A stretch of 64,000 nt of DNA from Bauldia sp963759235 (GTDB lineage: Bacteria > Pseudomonadota > Alphaproteobacteria > Rhizobiales > Kaistiaceae): NCBI GenBank assembly GCA_963759235.1, contig CAVWYO010000007.1, forward strand, positions 310,001 to 374,000, given 5' to 3'. Position 1 is the first letter of the stretch; the number at the start of each line of letters is the position of its first letter. A program made the position numbers and the translations under genes. The notes under the pieces are model-generated. The model worked only from the letters and a program-made list of their open reading frames with translations. It ran no database searches and was not told the origin of the DNA. Positions 7,584-17,034 of this stretch are shown here, piece after piece.

Positions 7584-9311
7584 TCAGTGGATCTCCGGCT
7601 CGGGGGTCGGCGCCGTCCCCTCCAGGAAATCGAAGTCGCAACCCTTGTCGGCCTGCTGGATGTGGTCGGCATAGAGCCGGTTGTAGCCGCGCAGATAGGT
7701 GCGGTCCGGCGGGCTCCACTCCGCCAGCCGACGGGCGATCTCGGCTTCCCGTACCTCGAGCTGCAAAGAGCGCTTGTCGACATCGACCGTGATCAGGTCG
7801 CCGTTCCGCACCGCCGCCAGCGGGCCGCCGACATAGGATTCCGGCGCCACGTGGAGGATGCAGGCGCCGTAGCTGGTGCCGCTCATCCGGCCGTCGGAGA
7901 TCCGCAGCATGTCGCGGATCCCCTGCTTCAAGAGCTTCTTCGGGATCGGCAACATGCCCCATTCCGGCATGCCCGGACCGCCGACCGGCCCGGCGTTCTG
8001 CAGGACGAGCACGTGGTTCGGCGTCACGTCGAGATCGTCGCGGTCGATCATTGACGCCATCTCGTTGTAGTCGCGGAAAACCACCGCCGGGCCCGAATGC
8101 TTGAGGAGCCGGGGGTCGGCCGCCGCCGGTTTCATCACCGCGCCGCCCGGAGCGAGGTTGCCGCGCAGCACCGCCAGCCCCAGCGACGAAGACACCGGGC
8201 TGTCGAGCGGCCGGATGACGTCGGTATTGTAGACCTCCGCCCCCGCGATCGACGCCCCGAGATCGGCCCCCGTCACGGTCATCGCCGACAGGTCGAGCTT
8301 ATCGCCAAGCATGGCGAGCAGCGCCCGCATGCCGCCGGCATAGTAGAAATCCTCCATGAGGAATTCACCGGACGGGCGGATGTTGGCGAGCACCGGCACC
8401 TGGCGGGCAACCCGGTCGAAATCGTCGAGGTCGAGCTCGATGCCGGCGCGGGCCGCCATGGCGATGAGGTGAATGACCGCGTTGGTCGACCCGGCCAGCG
8501 CCATTTGCGCGACCAGCGCGTTTTCGAAGGAGGCGCGGCTGAGGATGTCCGACGGCTTGAGGTCCTCGCGGATCATCTCGACAATCCGCCGGCCGCAGGC
8601 CGTCGCCATGCGTGAATGGGCCGAATCGGCGGCGGGTATCGACGAAGCACCGGGCAGCGTGAAACCGAGCGTCTCGACCAGCGACGTCATCGTCGAGGCG
8701 GTGCCCATCGTCATGCAGGTGCCGAAGCTTCGGGCGATGCCGGCTTCCATCGCCCGCCATTCGTCGTCGGAGATCGTGCCGGCCTGTTTTTCGGCCCAGT
8801 ACTTCCACACGTCGCTGCCCGAGCCGAGCACTTGTCCCTTGTAGTTGCCGCGCAGCATCGGTCCGGCGGGCATGAGGATCGCCGGCAGGTCCATGCTGAT
8901 CGCGCCGAGCAGCGTGCCCGGATTGGTCTTGTCGCAGCCGGCCATCAGCACGGCACCGTCGACCGGGTGCGACCGAAGCAGCTCCTCGACCTCGAGGGCG
9001 AGCAGGTTGCGATAGAGCATGGTCGTCGGCTTGACCACGCTCTCCGAGAGCGACAAAGCCGGCAGCTCCACCGGAAAGCCGCCCGCTTCCCACACCCCGC
9101 GCTTCACCTCTTCGGCGCGGGTGCGGAAATGAGCGTGGCAGGGCTGCAGGTCGGACCATGTGTTGATGATGGCAACGACCGGCTTGCCGATGAAATCCTC
9201 ATAGGCATAGCCCATCTGCAACGTGCGGGACCGATGGCCGAAGGAGCGGAGATCGCTCGCCTCGAACCAGCGCGCGCTGCGCAGCCCAGTGTGCTTCTTG
9301 CCGTTGCTCAT
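7584..9311 (-). CDS. IlvD/Edd family dehydratase, sugar-acid type (L-arabinonate dehydratase-like)
   Basis: 575 residues from ATG 9311. Cysteines that would bind the Fe-S cluster are seen in LQPCHAHF, AGCDKTNPG (IlvD/Edd signature 1) and FGTCMTMGTAST; signature 2 is DGRMSGTSYGACILHVAPE. The N-terminus (LRSARWFEASDLRSFGHRSR) is the form found in sugar-acid dehydratases such as L-arabinonate/D-xylonate dehydratase rather than in biosynthetic IlvD. It removes water from an aldonic acid to give a 2-keto-3-deoxy acid. It is the last gene of a three-gene minus-strand operon (DapA-like, AKR, dehydratase) with 16 bases to the AKR stop, a context that supports sugar catabolism. The exact aldonate is unknown. 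Confidence 0.85.
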   Translation of the reverse strand: MSNGKKHTGLRSARWFEASDLRSFGHRSRTLQMGYAYEDFIGKPVVAIINTWSDLQPCHAHFRTRAEEVKRGVWEAGGFPVELPALSLSESVVKPTTMLYRNLLALEVEELLRSHPVDGAVLMAGCDKTNPGTLLGAISMDLPAILMPAGPMLRGNYKGQVLGSGSDVWKYWAEKQAGTISDDEWRAMEAGIARSFGTCMTMGTASTMTSLVETLGFTLPGASSIPAADSAHSRMATACGRRIVEMIREDLKPSDILSRASFENALVAQMALAGSTNAVIHLIAMAARAGIELDLDDFDRVARQVPVLANIRPSGEFLMEDFYYAGGMRALLAMLGDKLDLSAMTVTGADLGASIAGAEVYNTDVIRPLDSPVSSSLGLAVLRGNLAPGGAVMKPAAADPRLLKHSGPAVVFRDYNEMASMIDRDDLDVTPNHVLVLQNAGPVGGPGMPEWGMLPIPKKLLKQGIRDMLRISDGRMSGTSYGACILHVAPESYVGGPLAAVRNGDLITVDVDKRSLQLEVREAEIARRLAEWSPPDRTYLRGYNRLYADHIQQADKGCDFDFLEGTAPTPEPEIH

Positions 9312-9327
9312 TGCCGTCTTCGCCCGG

Positions 9328-10359
9328 TCAGGAACTGCTCGACATCCGCCAGATGTTAACGCCGCCGTCGGTGGCCAGCTTGTCGATCCCGACAAGTTCT
9401 TCCGCGCTGAAGGTCGGATTGTCGAGCCCCTTGACCAGATCGGCGATCTGTTCGGGCCGGCTCGCCCCGATCAGCGCGGAGGTGACTCGCGGGTCGCGCA
9501 GCACCCAGGCAATCGCCATCTGCGCCAGCGACTGGCCGCGCCGCTTGGCGATCGCGTTCAGCCCGCGGATCGCGTTGAGGTTCTCCTGGCTGAGAAAGCC
9601 CGGGCGCCAGGAGTCGGCGCCCCTTGCGGCGCGGCTTTGTTCGGGGATGCCGTCCAGGTACTTGTCGGTAAGCAGCCCCTGGGCAAGCGGCGAGAAACAG
9701 ATACAGCCGATCCCCTCCTCCTCCAGCGTGTCGAGCAAAGCATCGGCCTCGATCCATCGATTGAGCATCGAGTAGCTCGGCTGATGGATGAGGCAGGGCG
9801 TGCCGAGATCGCGCAGGATCGCTGCCGCCGCTGCCGTCCGCTTTGAGTTGTAGGAGGAGATGCCGGCATAGAGGGCCTTGCCCTGGCGCACGGCGGTGTC
9901 GAGCGCGCCCATCGTCTCTTCCAGCGGCGTGCGCGGATCGACGCGATGCGAATAGAAAATGTCGACGTAGTCGAGCCCCATGCGCTTGAGGCTCTGATCG
10001 AGGCTGGAGAGCAGGTATTTCCGGCTCCCCCATTCGCCGTAGGGGCCCGGCCACATCAGGTAGCCGGCCTTGGTCGAGACGACCAGTTCGTCGCGATAAC
10101 CGCGGAAATCCGTTTTGAGGATGTCGCCGAAATGCTCCTCGGCGGAGCCCGGCGGCGGGCCGTAATTGTTGGCGAGGTCGAAATGGGTGATGCCGAGATC
10201 GAAGGCGGTCCGGCATATCTGCCGCGCTCGTTCCGGCAGGGCGTTGTGGCCGAAATTATGCCAAAGACCCAATGAGATTTCCGGCAGTTGCAGGCCGCTT
10301 CGCCCCGTATAGCGATACTTGATCCTGTCGTATCGTTCAGCCGACGGCAGATATGTCAT
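9328..10359 (-). CDS. Aldo/keto reductase, YghZ-like
   Basis: 343 residues of the AKR superfamily. The catalytic tetrad is visible as Asp and Tyr in FDLANNYG, Lys in VVSTKAGY and His in IFYSHRVDP; the GISSYNS and late SALIGAS-RPEQ motifs bind NADP(H). The opening RYTGRSGLQLPEISLGLWHNFG and the PPPGSAEEHFG segment are those of the YghZ / L-glyceraldehyde-3-phosphate reductase group. In this operon it may reduce a short aldehyde released by the downstream aldolase step or oxidise a sugar; that is inference. It is spaced 33 bases from the DapA-like gene upstream and 16 from the dehydratase. Confidence 0.87.
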   Translation of the reverse strand: MTYLPSAERYDRIKYRYTGRSGLQLPEISLGLWHNFGHNALPERARQICRTAFDLGITHFDLANNYGPPPGSAEEHFGDILKTDFRGYRDELVVSTKAGYLMWPGPYGEWGSRKYLLSSLDQSLKRMGLDYVDIFYSHRVDPRTPLEETMGALDTAVRQGKALYAGISSYNSKRTAAAAAILRDLGTPCLIHQPSYSMLNRWIEADALLDTLEEEGIGCICFSPLAQGLLTDKYLDGIPEQSRAARGADSWRPGFLSQENLNAIRGLNAIAKRRGQSLAQMAIAWVLRDPRVTSALIGASRPEQIADLVKGLDNPTFSAEELVGIDKLATDGGVNIWRMSSSS

Positions 10360-10392
10360 GCGTCCCCCGGTGCAACCGACGCGGCGTTCCCT

Positions 10393-11331
10393 TCACGCCG
10401 CCTGTCGGCGCGCATATCGCGCGTTTTCCTCGTAAAGAGCCTTGGCGGCTTCGGCAACCGTGGCCATCCGGCCGGCCTCGAGATTGGCGAGATAGGGCTG
10501 CAGCGGGCCGGTATCGGCGAGCCCGGCAAGCCGCACCGCCTCATGCAGGACGGCGATGGGCGAATAGGCGTCGCGCTGGTCCTCAAACGGCAGGAAGCGG
10601 GCGCGGAGGGATTCGGCGCGCGCGGTGTCGCCGGCCTTGAGGGCCCGGAGGATCGCCATCGACAGGTGCGGCGCGATGGCGACCGACCCGGAGGTAAAGC
10701 CGGCGAGGCCGAACCTGGTGAGATGGACGACCGCCGGCCGCTCGCCGATGCCGCTGACCAAACGCTCGGTGCCCATCGCAGCGACGATGTCGGCAAGATA
10801 GCGGTCTTCCGCCGGATTCTTGCGCTCCACCGCGTATTTGACCGTGCAGACGACGCCGTCGGCGAGGAGCGCGGCGAGGTCGGGCGGCGCGATGTAGTTC
10901 TCCGCCCGGAGATACGCGGTGATCGGCCGGCCGAACGTCTCGGCGAGGCGGCGGAAGCCGGTCGCAACCCCGGCCGGCCGCGTCGGCGCGGCCATGGGCA
11001 AGGCCATAACCGTCGGAAACTCATAGTCTTTCAGGATCGCCACCTGATCCAGCGCCTTGCCGAAATCGGGACCGATCGAGGGGATCATCCAGGCGCCGGG
11101 CGGCGCGATCTCGGCCATCAGGTCGAGGACCCGCGGCAACTCGGCGAGGCCGAGATGGTAGAAGTTGGCGTTGCCGCCATAGAGGAAGGTCGACACGCCC
11201 CCCTCCGCCATCCAATTGATAAGTTTACGGTTTTCCTCGATGCTCGGCGAGCCGTCGGCGGCTCGGGCGAGCGGCGGCACCGCGATCACCGATCGCGTCA
11301 GATCGGCTGGAGTGACTGCATCCGTCTTCAT
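10393..11331 (-). CDS. DapA (dihydrodipicolinate synthase) family lyase
   Basis: 312 residues with the DapA/NAL (beta/alpha)8 pattern: IEENRKLINWMAEGGVSTFLYGGNANFYHL at the N-terminus and VVCTVKYAVERKNP, where the lysine is the likely Schiff-base residue. The usual G-T/S-T-GE loop is replaced by YGGNAN, which argues against a true lysine-biosynthetic DapA. Family members act on 2-keto-3-deoxy sugar acids as aldolases or dehydratases. As first gene of an operon with an aldonate dehydratase it most likely processes the 2-keto-3-deoxy product. The 229-base upstream gap is shared with a divergent SDR. Confidence 0.8.
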   Translation of the reverse strand: MKTDAVTPADLTRSVIAVPPLARAADGSPSIEENRKLINWMAEGGVSTFLYGGNANFYHLGLAELPRVLDLMAEIAPPGAWMIPSIGPDFGKALDQVAILKDYEFPTVMALPMAAPTRPAGVATGFRRLAETFGRPITAYLRAENYIAPPDLAALLADGVVCTVKYAVERKNPAEDRYLADIVAAMGTERLVSGIGERPAVVHLTRFGLAGFTSGSVAIAPHLSMAILRALKAGDTARAESLRARFLPFEDQRDAYSPIAVLHEAVRLAGLADTGPLQPYLANLEAGRMATVAEAAKALYEENARYARRQAA

Positions 11332-11560
11332 GGCGGCAAGGCTCGTTCGGTGGGCGGGAGCCTCCGGACGTTAACGGACAACCCCTCGGACGACAACAGA
11401 CGCCCTTTGAAACAGGCTGGGACGGCGGCGGCCGCTGCCGTCTCACCCACCGTCTCATCCGAGAGGCTTTCCCCCTTGTTGACCCTCGCCGACACCTCGC
11501 TGATAAGGGGGCCTTTCCAGACATCGGGCCGCCATCGCCGCCCGCGCTTCAGGGGGGATC

Positions 11561-12325
11561 ATGGGCTCGCTGTTCGATCTGACCGGACAACTCGCTTTGG
11601 TGACCGGCTCGAGCAAGGGGATCGGGCTGGCCTTCGCCGAGGCGCTGGCCGAAGCCGGCGCCGCGGTCGTCCTCAACGCCCGCAATGCCGAAGAACTCGA
11701 AGCGACCCGGGCAAGGCTCGCCGAGGCCGGCCACACGGTCCACGCCTTTGCCTTCGACGTCACCGACAGCGCCGCGGTCATGGCGAATGTCGCGCGGATC
11801 GAGAGCGAGGTCGGCCCGATCGACATCCTCTTCAACAATGCCGGCATGCAATATCGCGCGCCGCTCGAGGATTTTCCGGAAGAGGCCTGGCGGCGGATCA
11901 TGGCCACCAATCTCGACAGCGTCTTCTATGTCGGGCAGGCGGTCGCCAAGCAGATGATCCCGCGCGGCCGTGGTAGAATCGTCAACACCTGCTCGGTCGG
12001 CAGCGAGATCGCCCGCGTCACCATCGCCCCCTATACGACGTCGAAGGGCGCGGTGAAGATGCTGACCAAGGCGATGTGCGTCGACTGGGCGAAGCACGGC
12101 CTGCAGGTCAACGGCATCGGTCCCGGCTACTTCAAGACCACGCTGAACCGGGCGCTCTACGAGAACCCGGAGTTCGACGCCTGGGTGAAGCAGCGCACGC
12201 CGGCCGGCCGCTGGGGCACGCTCGACGAACTGAAGGGCGTCGCCGTCTTCCTCGCCTCCGACGCAGCGAGCTTTGTCAACGGCCAGGTCGTCTATGTGGA
12301 CGGCGGCCTGGTCAGCGCTCTCTGA
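11561..12325 (+). CDS. SDR family oxidoreductase (gluconate 5-dehydrogenase-like)
   Basis: 254 residues of a classical short-chain dehydrogenase. It has TGSSKGIG (residues ~16-23) for the cofactor, NNAGMQYRAPLE, the catalytic Ser in NTCSVGSEI and YTTSKGAV with the catalytic Tyr/Lys, and the C-terminal GQVVYVDGG. The LFDLTGQLALVTGSSKGIG opening is that of gluconate 5-dehydrogenase / IdnO-like enzymes, which interconvert 5-keto-D-gluconate and gluconate. It is divergent from the sugar-acid operon and may oxidise or reduce a sugar in the same pathway. Confidence 0.85.
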   Translation: MGSLFDLTGQLALVTGSSKGIGLAFAEALAEAGAAVVLNARNAEELEATRARLAEAGHTVHAFAFDVTDSAAVMANVARIESEVGPIDILFNNAGMQYRAPLEDFPEEAWRRIMATNLDSVFYVGQAVAKQMIPRGRGRIVNTCSVGSEIARVTIAPYTTSKGAVKMLTKAMCVDWAKHGLQVNGIGPGYFKTTLNRALYENPEFDAWVKQRTPAGRWGTLDELKGVAVFLASDAASFVNGQVVYVDGGLVSAL

Positions 12326-12384
12326 CCGGTGATCCGTCTCGCTCGGCGCTACCGGGCCGGGCGCGGGCGGTCGCCCGGCAGCTC

Positions 12385-13482
12385 TCAGGCGAACACGATG
12401 AAGTCGCCGTGGTGGAGGTGGAGGCCCTTGTCGAGTTCGGCGAACTTGACCTTGGAGTAGGTGCTGCCGTTGCCGTCCGCGTCGTAGTAGAGCCCACCGT
12501 TGTGCTGGCTGTAGATGATGTAGTCGTTGCCGTCGTGGGCATGCTTGCCGATGTGGAATTCCGACTTCTTGAGGGTTCCCGGACCGGTCAGCGCGGTGAA
12601 GATGCCTGTGGAGAGAAAGAACTGGTCGGTTCCCGGCGTGAAGTGCTTGACGGTGTCGACATTGGTCGCCGCGTTCAGCAGCGTGTCAAAGACGAACTTG
12701 TCGACATGCGAACCGCCGATCAGCGTGTCGTTGCCGAGGCCGCCGTCGATCTTGCCGGCGTGGCCGCCGTTGCTCTTGTACGTGTCGTTGCCCCCGCCGA
12801 GATTCACACTGCCCTTGATGGTGCCGTCGTTGACGACCTTGTCGTTGGCGCCGGCGCTCAGGACCTCATGCACCATCGTGCCGTGGTTGTGGAGATCGAG
12901 CTTTCCCGAGACGACATAGGTGGAAAAAGTGCCCCCCTTGATGGTGCCGCCGTGCTCGTTGACGATCTTCGTCTTCTCCCCCGCATTGGTGTTGACGTAG
13001 ACGCCGAATGAATCGGAGAAGATCGAGCCGGCATTGTCGATCATCGTGCCATGAGCGCCGACCAGATTTGAGTGCACGTCTATTCCGAAAATATGTCCGT
13101 ATATCTCACCGTCGTTGGTGATCGACGCACCGTCTGACTGGTAATCCCATATCCCGTAATCCGTACTTCCAATGATCGTCCCATCGTTGGTGATCGTGTA
13201 GTTCTGACCTTCATCAAATATTCCGGTGTGACCGTAGATGTCGCCACTGGCTTTGTTGACAATCGCGGTATTGTCTGCTGAAAAAAACTCGACACCGTAG
13301 GCGCTGTCTGAATGGATGTGCCCCTTGTTGATCAGCTTGCTGCCGTCATATCCGCTATAGACGCCCTCGCTGGATCCCGAGCCGACGAAGACTCCGCTGG
13401 CGATGGTCCACTTCTGTGAACTGGCGTTGAAATTCAGGCCACTCGTCGTGGAATTGAAGATATATGTCTTCTGCGTAGGCAT
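12385..13482 (-). CDS. Beta-repeat/RTX protein, family copy 1 (probable type I secretion substrate)
   Basis: 365 residues. Residues ~1-35 form a family signature (starts MPTQKTYIFN, then KWTIASGVFVGSG). Residues ~40-240 are irregular repeats of about 20-25 residues with the pattern I-x-N-x-G-x-I-x-G (for example ITNDGEIYG, IVNEHGGTIKG), which looks like a parallel beta-helix. Then come one or two RTX-type nonapeptides (LGGGNDTY, GGLGNDTLIGG) and a C-terminal domain ending in hydrophobic residues (DFIVFA), as in type I secretion substrates. There is no signal peptide. A strong ribosome site GGAGG lies 6 bases before the ATG. Bases ~13070-13340 are clearly more AT-rich than the neighbours, suggesting transfer or relaxed constraint. 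No type I exporter is in the window. Function unknown: adhesin or matrix protein is a guess. Confidence 0.75.
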   Translation of the reverse strand: MPTQKTYIFNSTTSGLNFNASSQKWTIASGVFVGSGSSEGVYSGYDGSKLINKGHIHSDSAYGVEFFSADNTAIVNKASGDIYGHTGIFDEGQNYTITNDGTIIGSTDYGIWDYQSDGASITNDGEIYGHIFGIDVHSNLVGAHGTMIDNAGSIFSDSFGVYVNTNAGEKTKIVNEHGGTIKGGTFSTYVVSGKLDLHNHGTMVHEVLSAGANDKVVNDGTIKGSVNLGGGNDTYKSNGGHAGKIDGGLGNDTLIGGSHVDKFVFDTLLNAATNVDTVKHFTPGTDQFFLSTGIFTALTGPGTLKKSEFHIGKHAHDGNDYIIYSQHNGGLYYDADGNGSTYSKVKFAELDKGLHLHHGDFIVFA

Positions 13483-13775
13483 AATCGTCCTCCGGCTGTC
13501 GGCTGCCCGTCGGCAGCGTTTCCATCAGGAAGCCGGAGAGCGTCGCCCGAGTCTGACCGGCGCGGCGGAATCGACGATGGCTCGATCCGGCACGCGCCGG
13601 TCGTGATGAGCCTCAGTCGTCCTCTTTGAAGGCACCGATTCTACGCAACTCCCGGCCGAATACAAGGGAACGGCAATGACGCAGAGTCGCAGTCGTGCAC
13701 CAACCGCAAGACATTTCAACCCTCGCCGGCCGCGGCGACCCGAACCGGCTCCGCAAAGGGGCGCCGACCGCGGCC

Positions 13776-13979
13776 CTACGCAAACACCATAAAATCGCTG
13801 TGGTGGAGGTGGAGACCCTTGTCGAGCTGGGCGAACTGGACCTGGGCATAGGTGCTGCCGTTGCCGTCCTGGTCGTAGTAGAGCGCCCCGGAGTGCTTGT
13901 CGTAGATGATGTAATCATTGTTATCAGCGGCGTGCTTGCCGATGTGAAACTCCCCATGGATCGACGGCGGCTCCATCAA
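13776..13979 (-). pseudogene. Truncated C-terminal copy of the beta-repeat/RTX protein
   Basis: About 57 residues (13776 to ~13950) match the last 57 residues of the protein at 12385-13482: EFHIGKHAADNNDYIIY, GALYYDQDGNGSTYAQVQFA and DKGLHLHHSDFMVFA with its stop. Upstream of EFHIGKH the similarity ends abruptly and no RTX repeats, beta-repeats or family N-terminus remain. The flanking 293 bases up to the intact gene hold no other gene. It is best read as the remnant of a duplicated gene; translation as a 67-residue peptide from an ATG at 13979 is possible but there is no ribosome site to support it. Confidence 0.7.
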
Positions 13980-14029
13980 TCGTCACGCTGTCTGTATGGA
14001 CGAGGGATCGGTCGGCGTTCTATGACGGA

Positions 14030-14911
14030 ATGCCGATCTTTTCTCCATCCTCCAGCCAGGCGGGCCGAGCCGTGCGCGTCCTCTATTTCACCAAATCCGC
14101 CGGCTACGAGCACAGCGTCGTCCACCGCGCTGGCGGCGAGCCGAGCCATTCGGAAAGGATCCTCGGCGAGATCGGCGCGGCGCGCGATATCGCCTTCACC
14201 TTCGGCAAGAACGGCAGCCGGTTCACGCCGGACTATCTCGCCGGCTTCGACGTCATCATGTTCTATACGAGCGGCGACCTCCTCGCCGCCGGCGAGGACG
14301 GCGAGCCGCCGCTGACCGCGGCCGGCAAGCAGGCGCTCCTCGACGCGGTCGCCGGCGGCAAGGGGTTCATCGCGGTTCACTCCGCCGGCGATACTTTTCA
14401 CACGCTGGAATCGGGCGGCGGCAACCCGACGGACCGCCGCAACCGCTACAAGATCCACGGCGCGGCGAGCGACCCCTATATCCGCATGCTCGGCGGCGAG
14501 TTCATCAACCACGGCAAGCAGCAGGACGGCCGAGCGACCGTCGCCGATCCGGACTTTCCCGGCTGCGGGGCGCTCGGCGGCGCCTTCGCCTGTTACGAGG
14601 AATGGTATTCGCTGAAGGAATTCCGCCCCGACCTGCATGTCGTCCTGGTCATGCAGACCGCCGGCATGGAGGGCGCCGACTACCAGCGCCCGCCCTACCC
14701 GCTCGCCTGGGCGCGTAAGCACGGGGAAGGCCGCGTCTGGTTCAACGGCATGGGCCACCGCGAGGACATCTGGGAGCACCCGAAATTCCAGTCGCTGCTG
14801 GTCGGTGCGCTGGAATGGACCGGCCGCCGGGTCGAGGCCGACATCGCGCCGACCATCGCGACGGTCACCCCACGGGCGGACGTGTTGCCGCCGTTTCGCG
14901 AGGGGACCTGA
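14030..14911 (+). CDS. ThuA domain-containing protein
   Basis: 293 residues of the ThuA-like (class I glutamine amidotransferase fold) family. Core pieces are VRVLYFTKSAGYEHSVVHRAGG at the N-terminus, FDVIMFYTSGDLL, GKGFIAVHSAGDTFH, a YIRMLGGEFINHG segment and the late PLAWARKHGEGRVWFNGMGHREDIW. ThuA proteins are linked with trehalose and other disaccharide utilisation in rhizobia, but the biochemical role is unsettled. Start at ATG 14030; an in-frame GTG at 14072 would begin exactly at the conserved VRVLYF and is a serious alternative. No operon partner is adjacent. Confidence 0.8.
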   Translation: MPIFSPSSSQAGRAVRVLYFTKSAGYEHSVVHRAGGEPSHSERILGEIGAARDIAFTFGKNGSRFTPDYLAGFDVIMFYTSGDLLAAGEDGEPPLTAAGKQALLDAVAGGKGFIAVHSAGDTFHTLESGGGNPTDRRNRYKIHGAASDPYIRMLGGEFINHGKQQDGRATVADPDFPGCGALGGAFACYEEWYSLKEFRPDLHVVLVMQTAGMEGADYQRPPYPLAWARKHGEGRVWFNGMGHREDIWEHPKFQSLLVGALEWTGRRVEADIAPTIATVTPRADVLPPFREGT

Positions 14912-15245
14912 AGGCGGCCTGACTTGGAGAACGGGGCCCAGTCAACGAGGAGCGCGAGGAGGACGCCCCTGGGTGGCGACTCGCGATTGAGATATCGAAA
15001 ATAGAACGGAAGAGGACGCGTACCATTCCGGCTCCGTTTGACTGCGCCGTGCACCCATAAACGCGCTTGGCGACGGCTGACGAGAGTTTGCTTTTGGCTG
15101 ACCTCCGGAAATGAGTCCTGATCGAAGGCGCTTCCGGAATGCGCCAGGAGCGGAAATCCAAACGATTCTAGTCGGCCAGGTGAAACTAGAATTTCGAGGT
15201 CGTTCTGGGCAGCACTTCGCGCCACTTCACTCCGCCTCCTCGGTT
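14912..15245. other. Gene-free stretch with a 7-bp inverted repeat
   Basis: 334 bases between thuA-like (plus) and the HTH-TPR gene (minus), so both transcripts end here. The only structure I see is ATTCTAG at 15165-15171 and CTAGAAT at 15186-15192, a perfect inverted repeat with a 14-base spacer and no T-run. It could be a weak stem-loop at the end of one or both transcripts. Short open frames in this stretch resemble no family that I recognise. Confidence 0.35.
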
Positions 15246-16958
15246 TCAGGAGCCCCCCAAGACGTCTGGGACAGCTCCAAGACGTTCGAAGCTCGCGCGG
15301 GCACTTTCGATCTCCAGGCGCGCCCCCGCCGAATCGCCAAGCTCGTTGAGGGCTGAGGCAAGATACGTGCGAAAGCGGGCAAGTTCATACGGCGCGTCCA
15401 TCTCTCGCCAGAAGCGACATGCCTCGCGCAGAAGCGCTACCGCCGAGCCCGGATCGCCCTGCTTCAGAGCGGCAATACCCGATGCGCCTGCAGCCAATGC
15501 CTGGAGGGCCGGAATGCGGATTTGGCCCGCGATACGGCTAAGCTCGTCGGCAGCGGCCCTCGCCGCTTGGCCGTCGCCCAGCGCGTGCGCGATTTCGACC
15601 TGGGCCGCTAGCATCCGCGCACGGCGCAAGCTCCCCACGCCGGCCTCCGCCACCGCGGCCTTGATCGATGACGAGGCACCGGTCGCATCGCCGCGAGCGA
15701 GCTGCAAGAGGGCAAGGCCAGGCTGAGCGCTGATCCCGCGTTCCATGGTTCGTCGGAACGCGTCCTCGGCCCCGTCGAAATCGCCCGTGCGCATACGCAC
15801 CAATCCGACTTCATAGAGCGCCATGCCGGTGTGCCCGAGATCGAAACGCTCACTTTCCTCGCCCGCAAGGCGCGCCTCGCGCTCGCCATCGACCCACTCG
15901 CCGCGGAAGATGCTGATCGAAGCGCGGTGCATTCGGCAATCGCCATGGAATCCGGCGGTACAGCCGTCGTTGGCCACTTTGTCGATCGCCTCGGTCCATT
16001 CGAGCGCTCGCCTGTAGTCAAGCGCTTCGAGGCAGGCGCAGATCGTCCGGCAATACACATGTCCTGTTGCCATCGGACCGAGTTCTCCCTGCACAGCGCT
16101 TGCCATCGCCTCGTCGAAGAAGGGCGTGGCTTCCCCCACGCGGCCGAGCTGCACCAAGGCGAAACCCTGGAATGCCAGGCCAAGGGCGCGCAAATCGGCA
16201 TCGCCGAACCGCTCGCCGACATCAAAGGCCTGTCGCGCCCAGCGAAGCCCGTCCTCGGCGTTACCGGTCGCCAAGGCAAAAATAGATTTGCCGAACGCGA
16301 GGGAGCCCTTCTCCACGCAATCCGCTTCCGCTTCGAGGTGACGTTTTGCCTTGGTGAACCATCCGGCGGCCGGCGCGAGGTGGAGGCGAATGACGTTGTT
16401 GGCGACAAGAGCGAGCGCCACGGCTCCCGCACGACGGGTGTCGCCGCTCTTGAGGTAGAGGGCATAGGCGCGCTCGCGCGCGGCGATCGATTCGTCGTGT
16501 CTACCGGTCCAGATCGCCGCTTCACCTAGCGCCTCCAGATCCGAGGCGTCGAGGTTGTTTCCGCTGTCAACCGCAGCGAGCAGATCGTAGGCGCGCTGCC
16601 AGTTGCGAAGCTCGACCGCTTCGCGCGCATCAATCAGTGTCTGGTCGGTGCGGGTGATCGAATGCCCCGTCGCCGGCGCCCGATTGGCAAGGCCGTCGGA
16701 TGCAATGACTCCCGTAGAGAAAACCAGATTGGCGAGCCGGACGCGCCGGTTGTCTTCGCCCTCGAAGAGCTCGAACTTGTCGTAGAGGTTGAGGAGATGC
16801 TGCTTGATCGCGGCGTCGCTCACGCCCAGCGTGTCAGCAATGTCGCGGATGGATGCCGGCTCGACAAAGGTGTCCGCGCTGCCGGCTGCGGGCCTGCAGA
16901 GCGCGATTAGCACATCGCGCTCGCGCCGTGTCAGATGAAGCGTTCGAGTGGCTGCCAT
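15246..16958 (-). CDS. HTH transcriptional regulator with TPR repeats
   Basis: 570 residues. The N-terminal ~75 residues form a winged helix: LTRRERDVLIAL, then SIRDIADTLGVSDAAIKQHLLNLYDKF (recognition helix around residues 45-60) and an RRVRL wing. From ~100 to the end it is all-alpha with tetratricopeptide-like pairs (ALGEAAIWTGRHDESIAARERAY, ALYEVGLVRMRTGDFDGAEDAF and others), as in MalT-like and SARP-type regulators where TPRs sense a partner or ligand. It is divergent from a flavoprotein gene across 165 bases that contain a clear palindrome, so it probably controls that gene and itself. Confidence 0.78.
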   Translation of the reverse strand: MAATRTLHLTRRERDVLIALCRPAAGSADTFVEPASIRDIADTLGVSDAAIKQHLLNLYDKFELFEGEDNRRVRLANLVFSTGVIASDGLANRAPATGHSITRTDQTLIDAREAVELRNWQRAYDLLAAVDSGNNLDASDLEALGEAAIWTGRHDESIAARERAYALYLKSGDTRRAGAVALALVANNVIRLHLAPAAGWFTKAKRHLEAEADCVEKGSLAFGKSIFALATGNAEDGLRWARQAFDVGERFGDADLRALGLAFQGFALVQLGRVGEATPFFDEAMASAVQGELGPMATGHVYCRTICACLEALDYRRALEWTEAIDKVANDGCTAGFHGDCRMHRASISIFRGEWVDGEREARLAGEESERFDLGHTGMALYEVGLVRMRTGDFDGAEDAFRRTMERGISAQPGLALLQLARGDATGASSSIKAAVAEAGVGSLRRARMLAAQVEIAHALGDGQAARAAADELSRIAGQIRIPALQALAAGASGIAALKQGDPGSAVALLREACRFWREMDAPYELARFRTYLASALNELGDSAGARLEIESARASFERLGAVPDVLGGS

Positions 16959-17018
16959 TTCGCTCTCCGAAAAGCGCGGCAGCGAGGGCGCAGCACCGCG
17001 TCGCCGGTCGGGTTGATC

Positions 17019-17034
17019 CTTACCTTTCGGTAAG
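17019..17034. promoter_or_regulatory. Palindromic operator candidate between regulator and flavoprotein gene
   Basis: CTTACC-N4-GGTAAG, with perfect 6-base arms, lies in the 165-base divergent intergenic region. A further TTACC and a TACCGGT are found about 10-25 bases downstream, so the binding region may be composite. It is well placed (about 60 bases from the regulator start and 90 from the flavoprotein start) for control of both genes by the HTH-TPR protein. Confidence 0.45.
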
